This document shows, in pieces, positions 1 to 10,161 of a stretch of 64,000 nt of DNA. The notes below the pieces were generated by a model. That model did no database searches. It had not been told where the DNA came from and saw only the letters and a program-made list of their open reading frames with translations. Every line of letters begins with the position of its first letter. The stretch's first letter is position 1. The stretch is from Lysobacteraceae bacterium NML08-0793 (GTDB lineage Bacteria > Pseudomonadota > Gammaproteobacteria > Xanthomonadales > Xanthomonadaceae): NCBI GenBank assembly GCA_002798275.1, contig NWQR01000004.1, positions 1 to 64,000 of the forward strand, written 5' to 3'. A program made the translations under genes and the position numbers.

Positions 1-729
1 CACCCAGGTCAGCCGACGCCGGCGGTGCAGGCGGGGTCACCTTCGCACTGTCGGTATCGTTGTTCGGGTTGCCATCCGGCGTCGTCGAGCTGACCGTCGC
101 CGTGTTGGTGTAATCACCCGTCGCGTTTACCGTCGCCTTCAGCGTCAGCGTTTCCACTGCGCCGTTGGCCAGCGTGCCAAGCGTCCACGTCGGGGCGCTG
201 TAGCTACCCGCCGTCGCCGTGGCGCTCACCAAGGTGTAGCCGCTCGGCAGTTGTTCCGCCACCGTCACATCCGCAGCCGCAGACGGACCATGGTTGGTCA
301 CGGTGATCGTGAAGGTCACTTCTTCACCCACCGCTGCCGTGGCGTTATCCACCACCTTGGTCACACCCAGGTCAGCCGACGCCGGCGGTGCAGGCGGGGT
401 CACCTTCGCACTGTCGGTATCGTTGTTCGGGTTGCCATCCGGCGTCGTCGAGCTGACCGTCGCCGTGTTGGTGTAATCACCCGTCGCGTTTACCGTCGCC
501 TTCAGCGTCAGCGTTTCCACTGCGCCGTTGGCCAGCGTGCCAAGCGTCCACGTCGGGGCGCTGTAGCTACCCGCCGTCGCCGTGGCGCTCACCAAGGTGT
601 AGCCGCTCGGCAGTTGTTCCGCCACCGTCACATCCGCAGCCGCAGACGGACCATGGTTGGTCACGGTGATCGTGAAGGTCACTTCTTCACCCACCGCTGC
701 CGTGGCGTTATCCACCACCTTGGTCACAC
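1..729 (-). repeat. Identical 363-bp tandem repeats encoding DUF11 domains
   Basis: Two complete 363-bp units (1-363 and 364-726) are identical base for base, and a third begins at 727 and soon diverges. Each encodes one 121-residue DUF11 module. The array continues beyond the left edge, so the copy number is unknown. The lack of even silent differences points to recent duplication or gene conversion. Confidence 0.95.
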
Positions 730-3700
730 CCAGGTCAGCCGACGCCGGTGCAGACACCACCACCGTCGCGGTCGCCGTGTCACACACGTTCGGATCGCTC
801 ACCAGACAGATCGTGTACGGATAGGTATGCGTACCCGCAGGCGTGCCCGGGGCCACCATGATGCTGCCATCCGGGTTCATCGTCAGACCCGTGTTCGACG
901 GCGTACCCGGCGTCAACGTCACATTGCTCGTCGTCGCACCCGTACCGTTCGCATCGTCGTTCGCCAGCACCGACGGCGTATTCCCGCCCGTCGCACTGTC
1001 AATCGGCGTGCCACTGTAGTTGTCGTCCACCGCGTCGATGCCGACCAGCGTCACCGTCGCAACCGCGTCGTCACACACGTTCGGATCGCTCACCAGGCAG
1101 ATCTTGTACGGATACAGATACACACCCGCTGGCGTACCCGCGGCCACCGTGATCACACCCGTCGTCGTATCCATCGTCAGCGCAGGGTTCGACGGCGTGC
1201 CTGCTTGGATCGTCACATTGCTCGTCGTCGCAGCAGCACCATTCGCCTTGTCCGTGCCATTGCCGTTATCCAGCAGCACGCTCGGCGTCGTCACCGCACC
1301 ACCCACAGCGTGGCGACCCATATCGTCGTCTTCAGCAACGATCGTCTGGGCAGACACCACCACCGTCGCGGTCGCCGTGTCACACACGTTCGGATCGCTC
1401 ACCAGACAGATCGTGTACGGATAGGTATGCGTACCCGCAGGCGTGCCCGGGGCCACCATGATGCTGCCATCCGGGTTCATCGTCAGACCCGTGTTCGACG
1501 GCGTACCCGGCGTCAACGTCACATTGCTCGTCGTCGCACCCGTACCGTTCGCATCGTCGTTCGCCAGCACCGACGGCGTATTCCCGCCCGTCGCACTGTC
1601 AATCGGCGTGCCACTGTAGTTGTCGTCCACCGCGTCGATGCCGACCAGCGTCACCGTCGCAACCGCGTCGTCACACACGTTCGGATCGCTCACCAGGCAG
1701 ATCTTGTACGGATACAGATACACACCCGCTGGCGTACCCGCGGCCACCGTGATCACACCCGTCGTCGTATCCATCGTCAGCGCAGGGTTCGACGGCGTGC
1801 CTGCTTGGATCGTCACATTGCTCGTCGTCGCAGCAGCACCATTCGCCTTGTCCGTGCCATTGCCGTTATCCAGCAGCACGCTCGGCGTCGTCACCGCACC
1901 ACCCACAGCGTGGCGACCCATATCGTCGTCTTCAGCAACGATCGTCTGCTTGACTTCACCGAAGTTGTTGTTTTGGGCGTCAGTCGAGCCAGTCAGCGCA
2001 ATATTGGTAATGCTGCTTGGCGTGGTGCCCTGGGCAGTGGCAGTACCGCCTGCACTACCGGCAGTGGTTTTGCCATCGTCGTAGCCAGCCGGCTGGGTCG
2101 GTTGCACCAACTTATACAAGCCATTTTGCAGGCTGCTAAAGCTATAGTTACCGTCCGTATCGGTGCTGGCATTCAACGTCAGCAATTGGTCATCGCCAGT
2201 ACAGGTCGGCGGAATAGCCGTGCCCATATCGGTAGTGTCAACTACACCATTAGCCCCGCCTGTACAGGCATACAGAGTGAGGGTGTTGCCGGCGATACCG
2301 ACTTCGCCGCTGTCAATTTGACCGTTGTCATTGGCGTCGTAATAAACCTTGCCGCTCAGCTTGTTGGCACCGCCAAGAATCTTTACCGGCTCTTGGGCGA
2401 AGGCATGCACAAATTGCAAGGTGCTGCCGCTGTCAACCGAGTGGCCACCCACGCTGTTGGAGTACAAGTCCCCCTGCTTGGCAACAGTGGCGTTGGTTTC
2501 AAATACCATCTGCACCGGATACCAGACACCCGCCTGCATAGTGGTCAGCGTCGGATTGACACGAACAGCCGTGGCTTGACCAATGTTGGCAGGGCAGCCG
2601 GCCGAGCCAAACTCGCTAGCCAGACACCAGCGGGTCGCACCGCCAGTCTGGTTGCTTGCATGGCGCGGATTATTATGAATCTGGTTTGGTGCACGGTTGG
2701 TATAGCGAATTTCTTCACCATTGGCGCCGGTTACCGACTTCAGCTTGTAGGCACCAGCGGTCATGACCGTCGCACCTGGGCCACCCACATCTGCACGACC
2801 TTGGAAGTCGCGGGCAGGATCGCTGACACCATCGCCAACATACGGCAAGATGTCGATCAGCTCAGGGATATTCGGGTCGGAAACATTGCCCAACGGCGCT
2901 CTGTAAGCGATTTCGTAGTTGAAATCCTGACCCGGCTGGATTTGAAGCGATGTCGTGGTCTTGCGCACGGCCACGGCTGCGGTGGTCTGCACCTTGAGCG
3001 AGGCGGACCCCGTCTTGACACAGGCCTGACCGGCCACGCAAGTTTCGTAGTCGGTGTTTTGCAGCGCACCGCCGATTGCACGCGCGGCATTGACCTCCAC
3101 GTTATTCACCAGAACCGAGTCGTTCGGCACGCCGTGGTTAATGGTGGCCTTGAAGGTAATGTCAGGCAGCGCAGCGCCGGCCTGGCCGTCATTGCCCAGG
3201 AAAGGCTCAACGGCAGTACGTGTCCAAGTCAGAGTCTGACCAGATGACGGATCGCCATTCACAGTCGGAGCCGACCAGCCCGAGCCGGTCGCAGAGCCCG
3301 CCACATAAGTCATACCTGCCGGTAGGGTATCGGTCACCGTATAGGTGAACACATTCGCCGGATTTGGTTTCGGGAAGGTGGTCGAGAGCCGTGGCGACAA
3401 AGTGTATTCGACTTCGGTGCCGGCGGACAGCGGCAGATTCATCGGGTCGCTATGGCTGGTGATCTTTTTCGACACACGCGAGGTGGTCTTGATCGACTGG
3501 AACTGCACATGGTCAAGCGTGCCCAAGAAACGCGTCGAGCTATTCTCCGTCCCCAGCCAAGCCATGGCGACATTACGGATATTGCTGCCGTCTTCAATCG
3601 CCTGGCCGCCAGTACGGGTCAAGCCCGGAGTTTGCGGGTCACCACCGAAGCCTTGGACACTAATCGTGTTTGCCCAAGTATCGCGCATTTCCAAGCCATA

Positions 3701-5590
3701 GACGTACAGGCGCGCGCTATGCCCACCGGGAACCTGGTCAAAGCGGGCACGAATATAGACCAGATCATCACCTGCGGCAGCCGCCGTAGAAAACCACTCT
3801 ACGGCACTGTCAAAGCAGCTGGCTCTCTGATATTCGGAATTGCCCGGATAAGTTGCATTGGCCGCAGTCCCCGGTCCGGCTGCGGTGCCTGTGCTCGGGA
3901 AATAGCGCCCAGCTTTCCTGCGACCATATTGGATGGTGATGCCGCTGGTATCAGTAGATTCGACACTGCCCCTGTAACGAAGCGCGGTAGCGATCAGCGG
4001 CGCCGCAGTATGGGTGCTGGGATTGAACGCAGTACGGTCAATCACTTCACACAGATAGACATTGCTGTGCGGCTCACCACCCGGATTACTGTAAAGAACA
4101 CGCGATCCGACCACTTGGCGAGCAGCCATGTAATTAACGATATGGTCGCCGATATGCCCCGGATCAGGCGTACTGTTGTAAGGCAAACCCGCCCGAGTAT
4201 CCGGGATGTAGTACTTGCTAACCCCCCCCGGCAAAGTACGGTTTACGTCATAGCTGACCGTATTGTTGTTGGGGTTGTCGTATTCATTGAACTTGATTGG
4301 CTGACCCGAAATAGAGGTGCCGCTCAAGCCGGCCAACTTGAAAGTATGCGTCACGGTGCCCGCTTGCGGATAGGCGTCTTCTGGCGTCCAGAGCACCACG
4401 GTCTTGTTGGACACCCACCATTCGCTCTCATGGATGGGGTTTTGTGCACTGCCCCCGGTAATGGTGGGACGGCGCTGCATGGTGGTGTCCATGCCCGACA
4501 AGGTGACTGTAATTTGCTGGCCACTCTTGGCAACCGCACAGCTACCCCCATTGGGCACGGTATTGCTCGCGCTGCTGTTGCCACCCGTATCTACCACGCG
4601 ATCGTGGTTGTTGACGGATGAGCCCAAAACTACAGAAGGCCGTCCAGCGCCAGCACTACCGCAGGCCACCGGCTGGCTGCCCACTACAAAGGTGCCATTC
4701 GCCTGCTGACCGGCAGGTGCATTGCCATTCCAGTTGCCAAGCAGGGCACTGCTCGGGAACCCGGCCGCCAAGTCAACCGTTACATTCACGCTGCCTTGCA
4801 ACTGCTCCACACCCTTGCGGCCATAGCCGCTGGGGTTGCGACCAATCAAACCCACCATCGGGCGATGATAGAAGCCATTTAGATTGCCAGCAGCATTGCT
4901 CTGAAGGGAATACCCATAGGCTTGGGGATTGCCCTGATAGCTCATTTGCACCACCGCATCATAGAACGGTGCAGCAGATACCCTCAGCGTGCCGGCATTC
5001 AGGGTTGGCGCCATGCCAGAAGCACCATTGGCAGAGCTTTCCACCACGGTGTTGGGTGCTGCCAGCTGCGTGTCATGCCTAGCGGTACCACGCACAAAGC
5101 CCTTGAACACGATGTCACGGGTGGTGGAGGGACCGATATTGGCCACCACGCAGGTCAGGGTTAGGCCATCCGAAGACACATTGGAGCCTGCGCCATCACA
5201 AGCGGTAGGCACCCCCATCCAGTATGTCTGGTTGCTGGGCAACGTGCTGACAATACGCACATTGTTGTCCGCTTGCGTATTGGTACGGATGGTGACCTTG
5301 TACTCAAACTCGTCATTGGTACGCACGACGCCGTTGTTCGGCCCCGTATCAAAACCCGGGCCAGCCGCAGCATCCCAGCTCGGAAGACCGGGGCCTGGAG
5401 TACCGTCGGTCAACACGGTGACGTCCAGTCGGGTCACTACCGCCTGCGCCTGCGGCGCAGCCAGCACGGCCATCAGGGTCAGTGCCGCCATCGACATGCC
5501 AGAACGGGCAGCCACATGCTGCCGCAGCGCTTCGCGCTTGGCGTTCATGCCAGATGCCAGGGTTCGGAAGGTTTTGACCAATGCGTACAT
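1..5590 (-). CDS. Giant exported repeat protein (DUF11 / Ig-like / SdrD_B-like), C-terminus off the window
   Basis: An open minus-strand frame of at least 1863 codons starts at ATG 5590 and is still open at base 1, so the C-terminus is missing. The N-terminus (MYALVKTFRTLASGMNAKRE...) leads into a hydrophobic stretch ending AQA near residue 50, read as a long signal peptide. Order of modules: a unique N-terminal third; an SdrD_B-like segment near residue 1070 (KVYYDANDNGQIDSGE); Ig-like modules with DPNVCD and YPYTIC motifs at about 1213-1613; then DUF11 repeats of 121 residues (GEEVTFTITVTNHGPSAAAD). Such proteins are usually surface adhesins or matrix proteins. It is the third gene after a beta-barrel protein and an OmpA-like protein, which may export or anchor it (inference). 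I spot-checked the frame near 3.0 and 4.2 kb and it is intact there. Confident of the family, not of the function. Confidence 0.85.
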   Translation of the reverse strand, partial: MYALVKTFRTLASGMNAKREALRQHVAARSGMSMAALTLMAVLAAPQAQAVVTRLDVTVLTDGTPGPGLPSWDAAAGPGFDTGPNNGVVRTNDEFEYKVTIRTNTQADNNVRIVSTLPSNQTYWMGVPTACDGAGSNVSSDGLTLTCVVANIGPSTTRDIVFKGFVRGTARHDTQLAAPNTVVESSANGASGMAPTLNAGTLRVSAAPFYDAVVQMSYQGNPQAYGYSLQSNAAGNLNGFYHRPMVGLIGRNPSGYGRKGVEQLQGSVNVTVDLAAGFPSSALLGNWNGNAPAGQQANGTFVVGSQPVACGSAGAGRPSVVLGSSVNNHDRVVDTGGNSSASNTVPNGGSCAVAKSGQQITVTLSGMDTTMQRRPTITGGSAQNPIHESEWWVSNKTVVLWTPEDAYPQAGTVTHTFKLAGLSGTSISGQPIKFNEYDNPNNNTVSYDVNRTLPGGVSKYYIPDTRAGLPYNSTPDPGHIGDHIVNYMAARQVVGSRVLYSNPGGEPHSNVYLCEVIDRTAFNPSTHTAAPLIATALRYRGSVESTDTSGITIQYGRRKAGRYFPSTGTAAGPGTAANATYPGNSEYQRASCFDSAVEWFSTAAAAGDDLVYIRARFDQVPGGHSARLYVYGLEMRDTWANTISVQGFGGDPQTPGLTRTGGQAIEDGSNIRNVAMAWLGTENSSTRFLGTLDHVQFQSIKTTSRVSKKITSHSDPMNLPLSAGTEVEYTLSPRLSTTFPKPNPANVFTYTVTDTLPAGMTYVAGSATGSGWSAPTVNGDPSSGQTLTWTRTAVEPFLGNDGQAGAALPDITFKATINHGVPNDSVLVNNVEVNAARAIGGALQNTDYETCVAGQACVKTGSASLKVQTTAAVAVRKTTTSLQIQPGQDFNYEIAYRAPLGNVSDPNIPELIDILPYVGDGVSDPARDFQGRADVGGPGATVMTAGAYKLKSVTGANGEEIRYTNRAPNQIHNNPRHASNQTGGATRWCLASEFGSAGCPANIGQATAVRVNPTLTTMQAGVWYPVQMVFETNATVAKQGDLYSNSVGGHSVDSGSTLQFVHAFAQEPVKILGGANKLSGKVYYDANDNGQIDSGEVGIAGNTLTLYACTGGANGVVDTTDMGTAIPPTCTGDDQLLTLNASTDTDGNYSFSSLQNGLYKLVQPTQPAGYDDGKTTAGSAGGTATAQGTTPSSITNIALTGSTDAQNNNFGEVKQTIVAEDDDMGRHAVGGAVTTPSVLLDNGNGTDKANGAAATTSNVTIQAGTPSNPALTMDTTTGVITVAAGTPAGVYLYPYKICLVSDPNVCDDAVATVTLVGIDAVDDNYSGTPIDSATGGNTPSVLANDDANGTGATTSNVTLTPGTPSNTGLTMNPDGSIMVAPGTPAGTHTYPYTICLVSDPNVCDTATATVVVSAQTIVAEDDDMGRHAVGGAVTTPSVLLDNGNGTDKANGAAATTSNVTIQAGTPSNPALTMDTTTGVITVAAGTPAGVYLYPYKICLVSDPNVCDDAVATVTLVGIDAVDDNYSGTPIDSATGGNTPSVLANDDANGTGATTSNVTLTPGTPSNTGLTMNPDGSIMVAPGTPAGTHTYPYTICLVSDPNVCDTATATVVVSAPASADLGVTKVVDNATAAVGEEVTFTITVTNHGPSAAADVTVAEQLPSGYTLVSATATAGSYSAPTWTLGTLANGAVETLTLKATVNATGDYTNTATVSSTTPDGNPNNDTDSAKVTPPAPPASADLGVTKVVDNATAAVGEEVTFTITVTNHGPSAAADVTVAEQLPSGYTLVSATATAGSYSAPTWTLGTLANGAVETLTLKATVNATGDYTNTATVSSTTPDGNPNNDTDSAKVTPPAPPASADLG
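751..1948 (-). repeat. Identical 600-bp direct duplication of two Ig-like modules
   Basis: Bases 751-1348 and 1351-1948 are identical over 598 bp with a period of exactly 600 bp (200 codons), so the reading frame is kept. Each unit holds two related modules of about 97 and 103 residues that share the sequence for VSDPNVCD. Confidence 0.95.
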
Positions 5591-5618
5591 GAAGCTAGTC
5601 TCTTTGCTTGTTGCTGGT

Positions 5619-5664
5619 GGGGCAACTCTCTGCCCCAGTTGCGGTTTGCAAGGAAGCAAACCGC
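5619..5664 (-). other. Two tandem hairpins between the OmpA-like and repeat-protein genes
   Basis: A perfect 9-bp stem (GCGGTTTGC/GCAAACCGC, 5641-5664, 6-base loop) is followed by a second hairpin with GGGGCA/TGCCCC arms (5619-5636). Neither is followed by a T-run, so they look more like intercistronic mRNA structure (stability or partial attenuation) than a terminator. They lie just upstream of the giant gene's start at 5590. Confidence 0.5.
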
Positions 5665-5693
5665 GCTCCCTTTGTATTGCTTGAAGCCCTTGA

Positions 5694-6734
5694 TTAACGC
5701 TTGCTACCGGTGACTTCGACGCTGACACGGCGATCAGGCAGCAGGCAGAGTGTCAATGCTGGGGTTGCACGTTCGCCTTTGCATTGCGCCGTTTCACCGC
5801 TGGGCTGGCTCTCGCCCACGCCACGCGCGTCAATTTGGGCACCGACACCACGGCTTTGCAGATATTGCTTGACCGTTTCTGCACGTTGTTCGGAAAGCTT
5901 TTGGTTGTAGGCTTCGCTACCGAGACGATCGGTATGCCCAACCAGACGAATCATGTCCACCTTGACGTAAGCGGTAGTCAGGCGAGCAGCCAATTCATCC
6001 AGGCGCGCCTTGCCTGCCGGCAAAAGACCAGCCAAGTCGCCACGATTGAAACGGAACAGTGCATCGGCAGAGATATCGAAGCGCTCGATGCTCGGCGGTG
6101 CCGGCGGCGCGGGCGGCGCCGGCGGCGGCAAACAGGTTGCAGCGCGCTCTTCAGCCTTCTTCAGATGATCTTCGGCAATCTGAATATAAGGCTTGGCATG
6201 GCGCCAGCCACCGTCGTGGATTTCATTGCCGGCATGCACCAGCTCCACCTCGCCACAGGCCACAGCCTGAGCCGCGCAAGCGAAACCCGGATGGGTTTTC
6301 AGGCCACTGAATTTAGCCCAGAGATCCTCACGCAGACGCTCGGCATTGTTGACCAGCGGGGTTTCATTGCCGGGGTCTTGCTTGCCTTCCAGCGCGCCAA
6401 CGATGCGGGCAGCTTCACCCAATGCTGCTTGCGGATAGCCACCGCGATCATTGCGGGTGTATTCGTGGAAGCTGGTATCCAGCCAGCACTGCGCCTTGGA
6501 CAGATGGTAGTTGTCCACGCGAATGCCGCCGTCATTCAGTGCCTTGATACGACCCTGCATTTGTTCATAAGTCTCATGGTCGGCACGAATCGCATTGCTG
6601 CTGATGCGATCTTTGGCTGCATTCAACTCCTGCGCCATAAGTGGGCTGGTGATGAACGCCAAGGTCAGTACGGCTGCGCTCAAAACGCCTGCCGTGATGC
6701 GGTTGTGCTGATGTGCTTGGTTGTTGTGGTTCAT
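5694..6734 (-). CDS. OmpA-family cell-wall-binding protein
   Basis: The 346-residue protein starts at ATG 6734, chosen because GAGGA lies 8 bases upstream and a signal peptide follows directly (hydrophobic core, then LMAQ). A longer in-frame start at 6848 would lie inside the upstream gene. The N-terminal half is alpha-helical and of no family I recognise; a proline-rich linker (PPPAPPAPPAPPS) joins it to a C-terminal OmpA domain with FRFNRGD and the peptidoglycan-contact region VGHTDRLGSEAYNQKLSEQR. The OmpA fold binds peptidoglycan, so the protein probably sits in the outer membrane or periplasm. It starts 10 bases after the barrel gene's stop and precedes the giant repeat protein, so all three are probably co-transcribed. 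Confidence 0.85.
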   Translation of the reverse strand: MNHNNQAHQHNRITAGVLSAAVLTLAFITSPLMAQELNAAKDRISSNAIRADHETYEQMQGRIKALNDGGIRVDNYHLSKAQCWLDTSFHEYTRNDRGGYPQAALGEAARIVGALEGKQDPGNETPLVNNAERLREDLWAKFSGLKTHPGFACAAQAVACGEVELVHAGNEIHDGGWRHAKPYIQIAEDHLKKAEERAATCLPPPAPPAPPAPPSIERFDISADALFRFNRGDLAGLLPAGKARLDELAARLTTAYVKVDMIRLVGHTDRLGSEAYNQKLSEQRAETVKQYLQSRGVGAQIDARGVGESQPSGETAQCKGERATPALTLCLLPDRRVSVEVTGSKR

Positions 6735-6744
6735 GGTTTTTTCC

Positions 6745-9700
6745 TCAACGCGGCAATGCGGAATTGACCGAAGCCTTGCCACGGCCGAACAGGTTTTCAT
6801 CGAACTTGAAGCGCAGACGCAGATAAGCACCCTGGTTGGTGTATTCACCTGCAGTCAGGTCATCATCACGGAAGCCTCGCAGGTTGTAACCTGCCGATAG
6901 CCAGAGGTTGGAGGTGAGCAAATAACCCACTTCAGCACCTGCAGCAAACTGCTTGCTGCTGCCCGGGCTCCACATTTGATAGCCCATCAAGCTGATATCC
7001 CAGCGCTCAGTGATGTCATGCGTCAAGCGGGCACCGACCAGATAGGCGTTATGACGGCTTTGGGTATTGTCACTGAAATAGTTGGTTTGACGCTTGCCTG
7101 CAAGACGGGCATTGAGCCACCAGGTACGCGAGGGGTGCCAGTCTGTGTGAACGCTGACGATGTGCTTGTCGTAACTATTGGAAAGATCCAGCGAGCTACC
7201 GGGATTGGGGCTCCACTGATCGTTTGGCAGCACTACATCGCGGCGCGTCCAGTACTCGTACTTACCCAGCACATTGACGCGATTGGTATCGGTATCGCGA
7301 TAGGCAAAGCCGGCCTGGAAACGATTTTCGTAGCTGTCCTTGGTGTCGTTATTGTACTTGTTGAGCAAGTAATAATTGCGCGCCAAGATCGTCCAGTCGC
7401 GGCTCAGCTTGCGCGCCACGGTAATGGTGGACAGCCAGCTGTCATAACCATTGTTCAGCCAGTCGATACTGCCGATGCCACCGTTATTGCCATTGTTGCC
7501 AAGACCATAGCCGGCAAAGCCGCTGGCATCGGTACGTCGCCATTCCAAGCGACCATTGACCAGCCACAGATCATCCGGACGCCACTCGGCTGCAACAGTC
7601 GCAGCCGTCGCAGTTTGCCCTTCGCCATCAAGAATCTGCAAGCGCTCGAAGCCCGTTTGCAGACTGAGGTTTTCGTTGATGTGCCAGAGATTGCGCAGAC
7701 CGCTGGCCCACTGCGCTTGGCGCGCACTGAAGGCATCGTACATGCGGTATTCGCTAAATACCGTGCCGCCTTCCATGTATTCGGTATCCAAGCCAAATAC
7801 GAAGGCATTGGTTTCGTATGGGCTGGGGCGACGCTCACCAGTTACCGGATCCAGCACACCTTCACTGGTCGCAACACTGCTAAGGCCGGTATTCCATTCA
7901 TAGCGACCATACAGGCGCGTCTTTTCATGTACGCGGAAGCCCGCACCCACCGCTGCACGACGATGCTCCTTGTGATCCAGATCCTGCTCGACTTCGGCAC
8001 TGATGTCGAAGCGATCAACCGGACGATAGGTCAACCCCAAGCGCAGCGCAGTGTATTCAACCGGCACACCCGCCAAACCATTGCCAATCCAGCTGCCATA
8101 GCCACCACTCCAGCTGCTGCCGGTGTTGTACAAGGTTTGGCCGGTATAGGGATTGAGCGCGGTGCTGGAGCCACCGTAGAAGCCACCGCCAAAACCTGGC
8201 GTAACCACACCAACACCAAAGGGCGCGGACAGGTTGCCAGGAATGGAAAGACCACTGCCAAGACCGCCATTGCCATGCTCGCTGACATGGTTGGCGCCGA
8301 TTTCCAGCGACAGCCTGTCATTGGGCTGATAGCCCAAGCCTGCCTGAATCTGAGTACGCTCGGCTTCATAGCGCTGATCTTCGACCCAAACACCCCGGGC
8401 AAAAATGCGCCAAGCTGGGGTGCTTTCTGCAGTCGGCTTGCCAAGCAGCCAGCCTACATCCAAACCACCCTGGCGACGCCCACCCAAATAGGAGGAAGCC
8501 GGATTATTGAAGTTTTCGTCGCTTTCGCCATACCAGGCCAGCATGCTGAACTGCTTGCCGGCATGACCAAATTCGGCGCGCCAAGCATCACCTTCAACCT
8601 TGTCGGCACCCGGCTGCGGCACCAAGGTATAAATATTGCCGCCAATAGAACTGGCCAAGCTGCGAGTGCGCGCGTATTCGCCACGCAGCCAAGTGCGCTC
8701 ACCCAAGTTAACGGTGGCATTGGCACTTGCCAGCTGGAAGGGCGCGAGCGGGTTTTCATCCTTGATGTAGCCACCGCCCACTTCAAAGTGGCTGCCCAAG
8801 CGATATTGACCGTTTACGCCGTAAACCCAGAAGTTCTTGCCACCCTGCTCCACTTCATAGGTGATGCGCACAGAAACCGGATTCAGGCTCTCGTCAACCG
8901 ACGGAATCGGCTGATTGAAAAGAATTCGACCACTGAACGGCTCAAAACTGTAATCGGTAAAACGCCCAAGCTGCTTGACCGAAACGATGCGCGAAGGCGC
9001 ATGGCGATCACGCACGACAAGCTCAACGCGCTCAGTACCCAGTACGGCATGACTGCTGTTGCTGACCGTGTAAGGACCGGAAAGGCCGCGCCCTGGAAAC
9101 TCCTCAACCACCTGCCGCAGGTTGTCATCAGAGGCAAATGCATCCAGATAGCCCTTGTCGTTTTCAAGGTGCGCACGAACGCCGGTGAGACCGCGGTTGT
9201 ACTGACCAAGATCACGCACCTGTGTGCTGGCAACACTCCCCTGACCCGCACGCTCACTAAAACCATCACCCGTAGCGATGTCGCCATACATCAGGTAATG
9301 GCGATCTTTGTCCAGACGCAAATACAGGCGGGAATTGCTGCGCGCTTCAAAGCCGGTGATCGAGGCATCACCATATACCGGATACCAGCGCTCGGGATCT
9401 AGGTCACGGAACAAGCGGTCACGATCCGGCTTGTCGCTGTCGTAGGCCATGGTCAAAAGCGCATCGCCACGCACTTTGCCCTTCAGGAAGAAGGCAGTGC
9501 GCAGCGCCGCATGACGCTTGCCATCACCGCTGCTGCGCGACCAGCTATTGATGCGCTCCTCAAAACCATCATCCGGACGCGCTGGCTGAATGACCTTTCG
9601 ATCGAAGCTGATGATGCCCTCGACAATCCCCACAGCCAGCATGTCGCGCAACTCAGGGACGAAAGTAATCGCGCCACGCGCAACCGAGCCACCGGAAATA

Positions 9701-10161
9701 ACCTGCACATCAACCTGCTGCGCCTCTACCGGAGCACGCAACCAGACATCGGCACGACCATCTTTGGCGGTGATTTGAAAGCCCGGGGTAACACTGTCGA
9801 TATCGCCGGTAATCAGCCCAAACTCGTCACTGTTTGCGCCCGGCAGCTGAAAACGACCATTGGAGGCCTGCAAGGTGACAACGGTTTCACCCGGCACCAG
9901 CTGACCGGCAGCATTGAACAGCTCAATCTGCAACTTGGCCGGAGTTTGCCCATCCGCAGGCAAGCCATCACGCTCGACACTGACCTGAATCCGATCGACC
10001 TGCTGCACACCCTGCTGACCAAGAGCGCTGCCAAGCGGGACTTCCGTTGCCGCATCACGAAACTGCGCAACTGCAGGAGGCGCGGTAATAAGGCCGATTG
10101 AAAGCGCCAAATACAACCGTGAAAAGCGCACGTTATCGGAAGAGGTAGTTTTCTGGAACAT
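6745..10161 (-). CDS. Large outer-membrane beta-barrel protein with Ig-like N-terminal domain
   Basis: 1138 residues from ATG 10161. This start gives a signal peptide (hydrophobic run, then APPAVAQ); the upstream extension to 10290 looks non-coding. After the signal comes an invasin-type Ig-like domain (about residues 45-170: QVSVERDGLPADGQTPAKLQ, then ASNGRFQLPG). A long C-terminal part has alternating aromatic and polar strands rich in Trp, Tyr, Gly and Arg, typical of an outer-membrane barrel, including an HYLMYGD segment. It has no TonB box or plug domain that I can see. As first gene of the three-gene cluster it may secrete or display the giant repeat protein; this is inference from position only. 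Confidence 0.7.
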   Translation of the reverse strand: MFQKTTSSDNVRFSRLYLALSIGLITAPPAVAQFRDAATEVPLGSALGQQGVQQVDRIQVSVERDGLPADGQTPAKLQIELFNAAGQLVPGETVVTLQASNGRFQLPGANSDEFGLITGDIDSVTPGFQITAKDGRADVWLRAPVEAQQVDVQVISGGSVARGAITFVPELRDMLAVGIVEGIISFDRKVIQPARPDDGFEERINSWSRSSGDGKRHAALRTAFFLKGKVRGDALLTMAYDSDKPDRDRLFRDLDPERWYPVYGDASITGFEARSNSRLYLRLDKDRHYLMYGDIATGDGFSERAGQGSVASTQVRDLGQYNRGLTGVRAHLENDKGYLDAFASDDNLRQVVEEFPGRGLSGPYTVSNSSHAVLGTERVELVVRDRHAPSRIVSVKQLGRFTDYSFEPFSGRILFNQPIPSVDESLNPVSVRITYEVEQGGKNFWVYGVNGQYRLGSHFEVGGGYIKDENPLAPFQLASANATVNLGERTWLRGEYARTRSLASSIGGNIYTLVPQPGADKVEGDAWRAEFGHAGKQFSMLAWYGESDENFNNPASSYLGGRRQGGLDVGWLLGKPTAESTPAWRIFARGVWVEDQRYEAERTQIQAGLGYQPNDRLSLEIGANHVSEHGNGGLGSGLSIPGNLSAPFGVGVVTPGFGGGFYGGSSTALNPYTGQTLYNTGSSWSGGYGSWIGNGLAGVPVEYTALRLGLTYRPVDRFDISAEVEQDLDHKEHRRAAVGAGFRVHEKTRLYGRYEWNTGLSSVATSEGVLDPVTGERRPSPYETNAFVFGLDTEYMEGGTVFSEYRMYDAFSARQAQWASGLRNLWHINENLSLQTGFERLQILDGEGQTATAATVAAEWRPDDLWLVNGRLEWRRTDASGFAGYGLGNNGNNGGIGSIDWLNNGYDSWLSTITVARKLSRDWTILARNYYLLNKYNNDTKDSYENRFQAGFAYRDTDTNRVNVLGKYEYWTRRDVVLPNDQWSPNPGSSLDLSNSYDKHIVSVHTDWHPSRTWWLNARLAGKRQTNYFSDNTQSRHNAYLVGARLTHDITERWDISLMGYQMWSPGSSKQFAAGAEVGYLLTSNLWLSAGYNLRGFRDDDLTAGEYTNQGAYLRLRFKFDENLFGRGKASVNSALPR

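Noticed and set aside
1-1948. Repeats that could suggest a CRISPR array
   Set aside because: The units are 363 and 600 bp with no spacers, and they encode protein domains in frame.
251-3247. A 998-codon Arg/His-rich open frame on the plus strand
   Set aside because: It is antisense to the giant DUF11 gene. It stays open only because the repeated GC-rich units lack stops, and its protein is an artificial Arg/His repeat.
6976-9402. An 808-codon plus-strand frame
   Set aside because: Antisense to the barrel protein gene, whose product has a signal peptide and consistent barrel pattern; the plus frame has no family features.
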